From assembly GCA_050123375.1 (NCBI GenBank), contig JASFHF010000004.1, positions 9,524 through 73,523 of the forward strand: a DNA stretch of 64,000 bases. The letters are read 5' to 3'. The DNA is from JASFHF01 sp050123375 (lineage in GTDB: Bacteria; Pseudomonadota; Gammaproteobacteria; UBA12402). The first letter of the stretch is position 1; each line of letters starts with the position of its first letter. Made by a program: the position numbers and the translations under genes. Under the pieces are notes generated by a model. That model made no database searches and was not told the origin of the DNA. It saw only the letters and a list, made by a program, of their open reading frames with translations. Of the stretch, positions 41,382 to 49,477 are shown piece after piece.

Positions 41382-42830
41382 ATGCACTCAAATAATACAC
41401 AGACCTTGAAACAACCAAAAGTATTTTATTTGTCATGTTTAACCACATTATTTGAGAGATTTGGTTTTTATGCCATTTCTTTTTTGTTGGTAATTTACGC
41501 TAAAATCATTTTTCAATATTCTGATACTGAAGCTTTTGCTTTGTTTGCTGTGTTTAACGCTTTGGTTTATTTAACGCCGGCGATTGGTGGTTATTTGGCA
41601 GATCATGTGATTGGAATTAGGCGCTGTATTATTTTGGGTTTAGTATTTGAGTGCGTTGGATTAGCGTTGCTTGCTTCAACAGTTGAAGTGATTTTTTTAT
41701 TGGGATTGTCTTTAGTAATGATTGGGTTGGGTTTATTTAAAACTGCCCCCACTGACTTAATGGCTCGAGCTTATAGCGAAAAAGATCCGCGAATTGATAG
41801 CGGATATACTCTTTTTTATATGTCGATTAATATTGGAGTTTTGCTTGCTTCAGTTGTTTTTGGTTTTGTGTTGAAGTTTTTTGGATGGCATTGGACCTTT
41901 ATTGCTGCATCTTCTACTTTAATCTTATCTTTATTGGTTTATTTTGTTTTACGCCGCAGTGCAGTAGATGATGAGTCAGAACCTGGAAAAATGCCATTAA
42001 AATTTAAGGTAAAAGTATTGTTTTTGATTGGTATAGTATTGGCTGCTGTTATTTTTACTGCCATGCTGTATTATTTACATGTCGCTAATATGTTTTTTGT
42101 GGCTGCTAGCATTGCTGTTGCTTTGTATTTTTTATTTGAAATTATTAGAAGCCCGATGGATGAGAAACTAAAAATCATTGCTTGTTTATTTTTGATCGCC
42201 GTAGGTTTCGTTTTCTTTGTGATGTATTTTCAATATTATGAATCTATGGTGTTATTTATCAAGCGGTCGGTTGAACATACGATTTTTGGATATGAAGTTC
42301 CAATGACAGTATTTTTGTCATTTAATGCTGTGTGGATTATTATTTTAAGCCCGATTTTGGCCTGGTTATATAAATTTCTTGGTGAGAGAAACAAGGATTT
42401 GGTGGTAACTACTAAGTTTTCTTTGGGGGTTTTAGTTACCAGTATATGTTTTTTTGTTTTAGTAATTAGTCAGTATTTTTTACATCCTGATGTAAAAGTG
42501 TCTCCATTATGGATTTTTATTGCGATGTTTTTTTATTCCTTTGGAGAATTGCTGGTTAGCGCATTAGGGGTTGCAATGGTTGCACATATTGCTCCAGAAC
42601 GTCTGTATGGTGTGATGATGGGGGCATGGTTTTTACTGGGAATGGCGATGGCATCTTCAGTGTCAGGCAAAGTGGCTGCTTGGTCAAGTGTGCCGGAATC
42701 AGTTACTGATCCATTGCAAATATTCCACATATACATGCATGCGTTTCTTAAGATTGGAATTATAGGCTTGATCTTTGCTGCTATAATATTTATAGTTAGC
42801 CCTTATATTAAACGTATAGCTAACCTTTAA
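41382..42830 (+). CDS. POT/PTR2-family peptide transporter
   Basis: 482 aa, about 12-14 membrane segments. The FERFGFYAISFLLVIYA motif (E-x-x-E-R-F-x-Y-Y type, here without the first Glu) and GGYLADHVIGIRR are hallmarks of proton-coupled oligopeptide transporters. Intracellular bacteria use these for amino-acid supply. A ribosome site AGGAG precedes the ATG. Substrate unverified. Confidence 0.87.
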   Translation: MHSNNTQTLKQPKVFYLSCLTTLFERFGFYAISFLLVIYAKIIFQYSDTEAFALFAVFNALVYLTPAIGGYLADHVIGIRRCIILGLVFECVGLALLASTVEVIFLLGLSLVMIGLGLFKTAPTDLMARAYSEKDPRIDSGYTLFYMSINIGVLLASVVFGFVLKFFGWHWTFIAASSTLILSLLVYFVLRRSAVDDESEPGKMPLKFKVKVLFLIGIVLAAVIFTAMLYYLHVANMFFVAASIAVALYFLFEIIRSPMDEKLKIIACLFLIAVGFVFFVMYFQYYESMVLFIKRSVEHTIFGYEVPMTVFLSFNAVWIIILSPILAWLYKFLGERNKDLVVTTKFSLGVLVTSICFFVLVISQYFLHPDVKVSPLWIFIAMFFYSFGELLVSALGVAMVAHIAPERLYGVMMGAWFLLGMAMASSVSGKVAAWSSVPESVTDPLQIFHIYMHAFLKIGIIGLIFAAIIFIVSPYIKRIANL

Positions 42831-42846
42831 TGTATATATATCCATA

Positions 42847-43167
42847 ATGCAGCTTGAAAAATTACAACAAATTATTATTGATGCTCTTGAAGATCTTAAG
42901 GCTATTAATATTGTAGTGCTTGATGTCAGAAAACTTACCACTATTACTGATTTAATGGTTGTTTGCAGCGGCCGTTCATCACGCCATGTTAAATCTATTG
43001 CTGAAAATGTCATAATGCAGGCAAAAAAACATGGTCAACAGCCATTTGGGGTTGAGGGCGAAGAGATTGGTGAGTGGGTGTTGGTCGATCTTGGTGATAT
43101 TGTTGTACATGTCATGTTGCCACAAACACGTGATTTTTATGAATTAGAAAAATTGTGGGCACAATAG
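42847..43167 (+). CDS. rsfS: Ribosomal silencing factor RsfS
   Basis: 106 aa of the Iojap/YbeB family. It binds L14 and blocks subunit joining under starvation. TDLMVVCSGRSSRHVKSIAE, GEWVLVDLGDIVVHVM and the C-terminal YELEKLW are typical. Paired with rlmH as in E. coli, but nadD is not upstream here. Confidence 0.95.
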   Translation: MQLEKLQQIIIDALEDLKAINIVVLDVRKLTTITDLMVVCSGRSSRHVKSIAENVIMQAKKHGQQPFGVEGEEIGEWVLVDLGDIVVHVMLPQTRDFYELEKLWAQ

Positions 43168-43171
43168 AATC

Positions 43172-43642
43172 ATGAAAGTTAATCTAATTGCTGTTGGTAA
43201 AAAAATGCCATCTTGGGTTGGTGCGGGTTTTAGAGAATATGCTAAACGTATGCCGGCAGAATTGTCTTTGAATTTAATCGAAATATCAGCAGTTAAACAT
43301 ACAAAAAATTTAAGTGCGCAGCAAATTCTTGAGCGTGAAGGCAAACAAATTTTGGCTGCTATTCCAGCGAATAATTATGCGGTTGCTTTGGATGTACGCG
43401 GCAAAAATTTTTCAACCGAGCAATTGGCGAAACAGTTGCAAATGTGGCGGGAAAATGCGCGTGATGTTAGTTTGTTGGTTGGCGGACCGGAAGGTTTGTC
43501 GGATGAATGTTTAAATCGCGCAGATTTTAAATGGTCATTATCAAAACTTACTTTTCCTCATCCATTAGTTCGGGTTATAATTGCTGAACAGCTTTATCGC
43601 GCTTTTACTATCTTATCTCATCATCCTTATCATCGTGGTTGA
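43172..43642 (+). CDS. rlmH: 23S rRNA (pseudouridine-1915-N3) methyltransferase
   Basis: 156 aa SPOUT methyltransferase. The knot motifs LLVGGPEGLSDE and LSKLTFPHPLVRVIIAEQLYRA are well conserved, and the C-terminal HHPYHRG motif is complete. It modifies helix 69 of 23S rRNA. It begins 4 bp after rsfS. Confidence 0.96.
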   Translation: MKVNLIAVGKKMPSWVGAGFREYAKRMPAELSLNLIEISAVKHTKNLSAQQILEREGKQILAAIPANNYAVALDVRGKNFSTEQLAKQLQMWRENARDVSLLVGGPEGLSDECLNRADFKWSLSKLTFPHPLVRVIIAEQLYRAFTILSHHPYHRG

Positions 43643-43659
43643 TTTTTCAAGGTTGTCAC

Positions 43660-43769
43660 GAGTAGCTGGGGGTTGTCTTTTTCAGACACGCTCAAGTACA
43701 TCCCTGTAGCGCTAAGGCTCGACCATCCCTGGTCTCGCATTGTCTGAAAAAGATAACCCCCAGCTACTC
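43660..43769. repeat. Palindrome L with long loop, between rlmH and comF
   Basis: 29-bp arms (43660-43688 and 43741-43769) from GAGTAGCTGGGGGTTGTCTT to its complement with a single G-T type mismatch. The 52-nt loop (GTAGCGCTAAGGCTCGACCA segment) resembles another dispersed repeat. It looks like a compound element or MITE. No transposase is near. Confidence 0.9.
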
Positions 43770-43819
43770 ATAATTAAATTTCATGCTAATTAAAACTTTT
43801 CAAAAACAAAAGGATATAA

Positions 43820-44428
43820 ATGTTGAAAAAATTATTTCCATATACATGTATTTTGTGTCACGCAGTAAGTGGTCAGCAAATGGATTTGTGTTTAAGTTGT
43901 CAGCGTGAGTTACCATTTTATCAGGGAAATTATTTGTATAATGATATTTTTGCAATGTGTGATTATGTTGCGCCGATAACTAAGTTGATTTTGGAATTGA
44001 AATTTCAGCAGCAGTTAGTTAATGCCAGAGTTTTAGGCGAATTGATGGCAAAGAAAATCAAGCAGCGTGAAAAACAATTACCGCAATGTATTATTCCGGT
44101 GCCTTTGTCAAACAAACGTTTGCGTGAGCGTGGTTTTAATCAGGCAATTGAAATTGCAAAGCCAATAAGTAAAATTTTAAATGTTCCAATGGATATTAGT
44201 AGTTGTAAGCGCGTTCGACATACTAAAGCGCAAGCTGAGATCTCCGCAAAGCAGCGGCAAAAGAATATCAAAAACGCATTTGCAGTCAGCAGAAAATTCA
44301 GTGCAAAACATGTGGTAGTTCTTGATGATGTGGTGACGACAGGGCAGACGGTAAAAGAGTTTAGTCGAGTCTTGCGCGAAGCTGGAGCGGAAACGATTGA
44401 AATTTGGTGCGTAGCGAAGACCATATAG
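43820..44428 (+). CDS. comF: ComF-family phosphoribosyltransferase-like protein
   Basis: 202 aa. Four cysteines in C-I-L-C and C-L-S-C near the start form a zinc finger. PVPLSNKRLRERGFNQA and the PRPP loop VVVLDDVVTTGQTVKEF are diagnostic. ComF proteins help take up transforming DNA, and ComFC-type members bind nucleic acid. No other competence gene is near. Confidence 0.93.
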   Translation: MLKKLFPYTCILCHAVSGQQMDLCLSCQRELPFYQGNYLYNDIFAMCDYVAPITKLILELKFQQQLVNARVLGELMAKKIKQREKQLPQCIIPVPLSNKRLRERGFNQAIEIAKPISKILNVPMDISSCKRVRHTKAQAEISAKQRQKNIKNAFAVSRKFSAKHVVVLDDVVTTGQTVKEFSRVLREAGAETIEIWCVAKTI

Positions 44429-44589
44429 GTTCTGTAAGGAGAGCTTATTAGAAATTACGTTAATTTATTAATATAATCAGTAAATTATTGTCATTTTGCA
44501 ATTTGACCCACGATATCTATTTCAGAAAACAAAAATTAGCATAGCTGCTTTTTGGCTCTAAACAGCAAAGTATTGGAAAAAAATTGGCG

Positions 44590-44628
44590 TTCTTAAGATT
44601 ATCTTAAGAATTATGGTCTATATATGAT
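44590..44628 (+). promoter_or_regulatory. PmrA-box promoter upstream of the candidate effector gene
   Basis: CTTAAG-ATTAT-CTTAAG (44592-44608) is a perfect match to the PmrA box (YTTAAK-N5-YTTAAK) and to the Legionella/Coxiella form CTTAA-N2-TT-N2-CTTAA. It is embedded in the palindrome 44590-44610. A -10 element TATGAT follows at 44623-44628, 14 bp later, placing the box over the -35 region as in PmrA-activated promoters. Confidence 0.75.
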
Positions 44629-44662
44629 AGTAGTTTATTTAAAATTTTTTGGGAAAGATAAG

Positions 44663-45406
44663 ATGTTTACGTTAAATAATAATTATGAAAAATGTATTTC
44701 GAGTGCTTCCTATCCATTTTCATTTAAGTATCGACAAGATAATGATGATTTTCGCTCCTTAGGGTATCAAGAAAATAAAATATATTTTTTACAGCCATTT
44801 TTGTGGGAAATGACAATAAATGGTAGTAATTTATGTGCTCCGCAAATGATAATTAATTTTAGTAAATGTAAAAAACATATTGTTGCTGTGGCGTGTGTTT
44901 CTAATACAAATTTGTTATTAGTGTGTTGTAATGATTACATTGATAATACATTTAAAATTTATCATTTAGTAGATGAAAAGAAATTGCAAGACGAGTATTT
45001 GGTATATAAAGAAATTGGTACAAAGCAATGTCATGACAATATTGTGATATCTAATGATGGCGGACATATTTCTTTTTTTGATGGCACAGTTTATTATTCT
45101 TTGCTTTGGAATGACAAAATTAAAAAGTATGAGAAAGAAAAAATTAATTTGAAGAATGACGTAATAATCAGATTATGCATATCGCCGAACTCTAAATATA
45201 CAGCAATTTTTTATCTGGTGCTAAAATGCAAAATTGGAAATTTACCAGTATACAATATTGAAAAACTATCAAAATGCATGGGTAAGGAAATTTACGGAAT
45301 GCCAGATTCATCAGATGCGGCACTATATGTAACATTATGTGTCCCTAATGGTATTAAAAAAATAAGCTTCCTGATAAAATGCGTTTTAGCCAACATACAT
45401 TATTAA
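44663..45406 (+). CDS. Candidate effector, N-terminal part, beta-propeller-like (frameshifted gene)
   Basis: 247 aa. Start ATG 44663 follows GGGAAAGATAAG; the earlier ATG at 44624 lies inside the -10 box. No family is certain, but repeated short strands such as NLLLVCCND, NIVISNDGGHISFFDGTVYY and IRLCISPNSKYTAIFY recall WD40-type beta-propellers. The frame is lost at a run of seven A at 45356-45362; the ORF then ends 44 bp later. Codons after the A-run in the other frame continue into the next ORF. Confidence 0.65.
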   Translation: MFTLNNNYEKCISSASYPFSFKYRQDNDDFRSLGYQENKIYFLQPFLWEMTINGSNLCAPQMIINFSKCKKHIVAVACVSNTNLLLVCCNDYIDNTFKIYHLVDEKKLQDEYLVYKEIGTKQCHDNIVISNDGGHISFFDGTVYYSLLWNDKIKKYEKEKINLKNDVIIRLCISPNSKYTAIFYLVLKCKIGNLPVYNIEKLSKCMGKEIYGMPDSSDAALYVTLCVPNGIKKISFLIKCVLANIHY

Positions 45407-45858
45407 CTAATGATGGAAATATTATTTTTTATGATTCTGACACACAAAGTTTACGTGGTTACAGTTTTTCTAAATGGGATAAGCTTTACACAGTAAAGAA
45501 GCTTAAGTATATTGTTAATCAAATGAAGTTGGCTGTTGATGGGCAATCTATCATTATAGCAACAGAAAATGAGTTTAGGTATATTTGTGTTGTATGTGAT
45601 AGTTATGGGAATTTGAGAGTCAAATATGATTGTGAAATTACAGGGTTTACGGGAAAGTTATGTAATTTTATTTGTTATGGTAGCAATTTATTAAGTGTGA
45701 CAAAAAAGAACAGCGAAGATTCGCCCAACAACTATACTCATGATGTTAATGTATACAAGTTTGCAAAAATCGCCAGTTTTTTTGAGAAGCCTTTACAAGA
45801 AGTATGTGATAATAAAGATCATAAATATACAGATGTAAAAATTAAGTGTGGTATTTAA
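45379..45858 (+). CDS. Candidate effector, C-terminal part (continuation after a frameshift)
   Basis: 159 aa from ATG 45379, but the frame is open back through 45358 (reading N-K-L-P-D-K before the Met), just past the A7 run. The sequence TLLTNDGNIIFYDSDTQSLRGYSF has the same propeller-like pattern as the upstream ORF. It has no clear ribosome site. It is probably the rest of one gene of about 398 codons, broken by a one-base slip or expressed by slippage. It ends 4 bp inside nusB, tail-to-tail. Confidence 0.6.
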   Translation: MRFSQHTLLTNDGNIIFYDSDTQSLRGYSFSKWDKLYTVKKLKYIVNQMKLAVDGQSIIIATENEFRYICVVCDSYGNLRVKYDCEITGFTGKLCNFICYGSNLLSVTKKNSEDSPNNYTHDVNVYKFAKIASFFEKPLQEVCDNKDHKYTDVKIKCGI

Positions 45859-46274
45859 TCTTCATGCGGGCGTAATTTTTTTGCTGCTTTATCCAAAACT
45901 CCATTGACGTATTTATGTCCGCCGGTAACGCCGAATTTTTTAGTTAATTCTACAGCTTCGTTAATAACTACTTTGTAAGGCACGTCTAATCGTTCAGTTA
46001 GTTCAAACATAGCCATGCGTAAAATGCATAATTCAATCGGATCCAGTTCTTTAATGGGTCGGTCGAGATAAGGTAGTAAATGCTGGTCGAGCGCTTCGTG
46101 GTTTGCGGTCACGCCTTTTAATAATATGCCAAAATATTCAATGTCGGTTTTTTTAAAATTATAATCATTTAAAAAACGGATTTTGATTAATTCTGCTTGG
46201 TTGCCAGACATCAGCCATTCATATAATGCTTGGATAGCATAAGATCTGGCTTTGTGACGGGCAGCTGGTTTCAT
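45855..46274 (-). CDS. nusB: Transcription antitermination factor NusB
   Basis: 139 aa, all-helical RNA-binding protein that acts with NusE on rRNA antitermination. ARHKARSYAIQALYEWLMSG at the start, IELCILRMAMFEL, VVINEAVELTKKFG and GHKYVNGVLDKAAKKL are family blocks. Located downstream of glyA; ribosomal or riboflavin neighbours are missing. Confidence 0.95.
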   Translation of the reverse strand: MKPAARHKARSYAIQALYEWLMSGNQAELIKIRFLNDYNFKKTDIEYFGILLKGVTANHEALDQHLLPYLDRPIKELDPIELCILRMAMFELTERLDVPYKVVINEAVELTKKFGVTGGHKYVNGVLDKAAKKLRPHED

Positions 46275-46325
46275 TAGCAGCGATTATGCCACATGTTAGA
46301 TCTTAAGTCTTGAGTTTTTATGCGC

Positions 46326-47579
46326 TTAGCCATAAACTGGAAACTGCGCACACAACTCCAAGGCTTGCTGTTTGATGTTTTCAGCAATTTTGGTGTTGTT
46401 GATATCACTTAAAATCTCACAAATCCAGCGGCCAATTTGGCGTGATTCTTCTTCTTTAAAGCCTCGGGTGGTGATAGGCGGTGTGCCCAGCCGAATTCCA
46501 CTGGTCACAAAAGGTGAGCGTGGCTCGTTTGGCACAGTATTTTTATTACAGGTAATATTGCCAAGTTTTAATGCGTTTTCCGCATCTTTTCCGGAAATAT
46601 TCTTGTTGATTAAATCCACTAAAAATAAATTGCTGTCAGTTCCATTAGCAACTATTTTATAACCGTGTTGCATCATTTCATCACACATAGCGCGTGCGTT
46701 AAGGATAATTTGTTTTTGGCATTGTTTGAATTCTTCTGTAAATGCTTCTTGGAAAGTGATGGCCTTAGCTGCAATTTCATGCATCAGTGGACCGCCTTGA
46801 TTACCAGGAAACACTGTCATATTAATTTTCTTTTCTAATTCCGGATTGGCTTTTGCCAAGATTATTCCTCCGCGCGCACCGCGTAAAGTTTTATGTGTTG
46901 TTGATGTGGTAACGTCGGCAATTTGTACGGGTGAAGGATAAATTCCGGCAGCAACCAGGCCTGAAATATGTGACATATCAGCCATTAAATATGCGCCAAA
47001 TTCATCTGCAATTTCACGAAAACGTTGCCAATCGACTACACGCGAATAAGCAGTAAAACCGGCGACGATTACCTTTGGTTTATGTTTATATGCCGCTTCC
47101 TGTATCTTTTTAAAATCAATTAATCCAGTTTCATTATCTAAGCAGTAATGCATAGCTTGATAGAATTTTCCGGAAAAATTAACTTTTGATCCATGAGTTA
47201 AATGACCTCCATTAGTTAAATCTAATCCTAAAATCGTATCGCCTGGGTTTGCCATTGCAGCATAAGCGGCGGCATTGGCTTGTGATCCCGCATGCGGCTG
47301 GACATTAGCAAAATCTGCGTTAAATAGTTTTTTAGCTCTTGCTATAGCTAAATTTTCTATGATATCTACAAATTCACATCCACCGTAATAGCGTTTACCA
47401 GGATAGCCTTCTGCGTATTTGTTAGTTAACACGGAGCCTTGAGCTTCTAATACACGGGGGCTTACATAATTTTCTGAAGCAATTAATTCGATATGAGTTT
47501 CTTGACGTTGCAGCTCGAGTTGAATCGCGTTCCACAATTCATCATCAAACCCTTTGATTCGTACATTTTTTGACCACAT
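46326..47579 (-). CDS. glyA: Serine hydroxymethyltransferase
   Basis: 417 aa PLP enzyme giving glycine and methylene-tetrahydrofolate from serine. HIELIASENYVSPRVLEAQGS, YPGKRYYGGCE, QPHAGSQAN, the PLP Lys in TTTHKTLRGARGG (here TSTTHKTLRG) and PPITTRGFKEEE are present. Length is standard. AAGGAGG precedes the ATG. Confidence 0.97.
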   Translation of the reverse strand: MWSKNVRIKGFDDELWNAIQLELQRQETHIELIASENYVSPRVLEAQGSVLTNKYAEGYPGKRYYGGCEFVDIIENLAIARAKKLFNADFANVQPHAGSQANAAAYAAMANPGDTILGLDLTNGGHLTHGSKVNFSGKFYQAMHYCLDNETGLIDFKKIQEAAYKHKPKVIVAGFTAYSRVVDWQRFREIADEFGAYLMADMSHISGLVAAGIYPSPVQIADVTTSTTHKTLRGARGGIILAKANPELEKKINMTVFPGNQGGPLMHEIAAKAITFQEAFTEEFKQCQKQIILNARAMCDEMMQHGYKIVANGTDSNLFLVDLINKNISGKDAENALKLGNITCNKNTVPNEPRSPFVTSGIRLGTPPITTRGFKEEESRQIGRWICEILSDINNTKIAENIKQQALELCAQFPVYG

Positions 47580-47660
47580 AATGAATCCCTCCTTTTTATG
47601 TTTTTGCTGTGTTGTGTGTTGAGGTGCTATTTTATCACAATAACTGGAATTAGTGATAAA

Positions 47661-49355
47661 TTATTTTATGAATTTTATTTGGTAAAACAGATATTTTTCG
47701 GAAGCGATTGGTTTGACTTTTAATGTGACTAAAACGTTTTTAAATTGTGCGAAATCTGTTTTTTTGACAGCAATTATTGCAATATGTTTTTGTTTGATAA
47801 AAGATTTAAATTGTTTAAGTAGTTTAGGTTGAGTTTTTCCGGTAGCCAGCATGCACAAAAATGGTTTCATTCGAAGGGAAGTGTATGGAGAATAATATTT
47901 ATTAGGAATACCTCCGGTTGCGCCAGTAGCAAGTTTAAAATACATGTTGGTTTTAATTTGCCATAACATTGTGTTGCTTGCATCAGCTAAAGCGCTTATA
48001 GGTAAAACTATCATGATGTCATGCGGCCGCATAATTTTCTGATAAAATTTATTTTTGATAAACGGCGGGAAATTTATTTTTTGTATTAATTGAGTATTGT
48101 ATGGTTTCGGATTTGGCAGTATGAAAATTATGCTGCAAATGACTAAACTGTATTTGATGCTTTTTCTGATTTTTGTATTTTGCAGCCAAAACGCAATTAA
48201 TATGGCTATGCCGAGCCAGGAAAATAATATGAATCTGATCGAAAGAATATGGGAAAAAATTGGTAATTTGGTTATTAATGCCCATGGGAGTGTGTAGATA
48301 AGGTATGGCCCGATTTTAAGTATTGCTCCTAATGAACAAAATGCAGTTATTAGTATTGAGATCGTTAACAATTTACCAATTTTTGTTTGCCAAAATTCTT
48401 TGATGTATAAAATTATAATTATGATTAATGGTAAACCAAGATAAGCTCCGCATTCCTGAATATCGGAGAATTTGTGAGTGAATTTCCAGAGGAAATTTCC
48501 TCCTAGCCAGGTGGCGTTGGTTGGAATAAAAAAATGTAGCAGATTAGTTGCGTAACGAATTTGATATTTTGCTGAAAATGCCATGGAATGGAACAAAAAA
48601 TAATATATCAACGGGGAGGTGACGATCATGGTAATGATATAGTTTATAATTAACAACCATGCCAGATTAATTATTTTATTTCTTTGGGACTTATAAATAA
48701 AAAATGCAGCTAACAGCATTATCCACAAGAAAAAATTAAAAGTGATAAAAATTTCTTTGGAAATTAGAAATTGAATGATGTTAAATATTGATATCAAAAT
48801 AACAAATGTTGAGGTTTTGATTTTTATTGTTATCCAGTTGATAATTAATAAAATAATTAGCGGCAGCATCAAAGTAAAACTTAGATTTATATGTCCGCCG
48901 ATCATTTGTGCAATTTGATAAGAAGAAAAACCAAAAAAATAACCGCCAAATAATGCCGGCCAAAATGATCGTGCCAGATTTTTACATAATAAGTAAGTTG
49001 TGTATGCAGATAATGCTGAGGCAAAAATAGTAATAAGATTGAATGCGGCTATGTAGCCGTAAAGTTTGGCGATTGGCAGCATTATAAGACTGATGAATGG
49101 TATGCTGGTTATTTCTGCAATATTGTAACCATCCGGAGCCCATAAAAAGGTAGTAAATAATGGGTTAATGCTGTGTTTGATTGCGTAAGGCCACCAGTGC
49201 ATCAGCCAGATACATGCTTTGGGATCGGGATTTATACCAAAAAATTGGTGGGTAAAATCCGGCATCATACGTATGCCCCAAAAAATAAAAGCGATACTTG
49301 CATATAAGAACAGTGGGAGAATATTGATGAAGATGTTTTTGGAATTGTTCCGCAT
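47661..49355 (-). CDS. GT-C-like polytopic membrane protein
   Basis: 564 aa with about 12 hydrophobic segments and a hydrophilic C-terminal part. The first large loop (HWWPYAIKHSINPLFTTFLWAPDGYN) is typical of membrane proteins of the lipid-linked-sugar glycosyltransferase type (GT-C fold, YfhO-like). It probably transfers a sugar from a polyprenyl phosphate to an envelope glycan. The exact family and substrate are not clear. It starts 122 bp from lpoA, divergently. Confidence 0.6.
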   Translation of the reverse strand: MRNNSKNIFINILPLFLYASIAFIFWGIRMMPDFTHQFFGINPDPKACIWLMHWWPYAIKHSINPLFTTFLWAPDGYNIAEITSIPFISLIMLPIAKLYGYIAAFNLITIFASALSAYTTYLLCKNLARSFWPALFGGYFFGFSSYQIAQMIGGHINLSFTLMLPLIILLIINWITIKIKTSTFVILISIFNIIQFLISKEIFITFNFFLWIMLLAAFFIYKSQRNKIINLAWLLIINYIITMIVTSPLIYYFLFHSMAFSAKYQIRYATNLLHFFIPTNATWLGGNFLWKFTHKFSDIQECGAYLGLPLIIIIILYIKEFWQTKIGKLLTISILITAFCSLGAILKIGPYLIYTLPWALITKLPIFSHILSIRFILFSWLGIAILIAFWLQNTKIRKSIKYSLVICSIIFILPNPKPYNTQLIQKINFPPFIKNKFYQKIMRPHDIMIVLPISALADASNTMLWQIKTNMYFKLATGATGGIPNKYYSPYTSLRMKPFLCMLATGKTQPKLLKQFKSFIKQKHIAIIAVKKTDFAQFKNVLVTLKVKPIASEKYLFYQIKFIK

Positions 49356-49477
49356 AAGTATTATTGGTGTCGGGTCGTAAGTTTATGTGAATTTTGGCAA
49401 AATTTTTCGATTATTGCAATGGTTATGGTATAATTTCGGTGCATTAATACTTATTACATGGTGCGGCAAAGGTTGAT

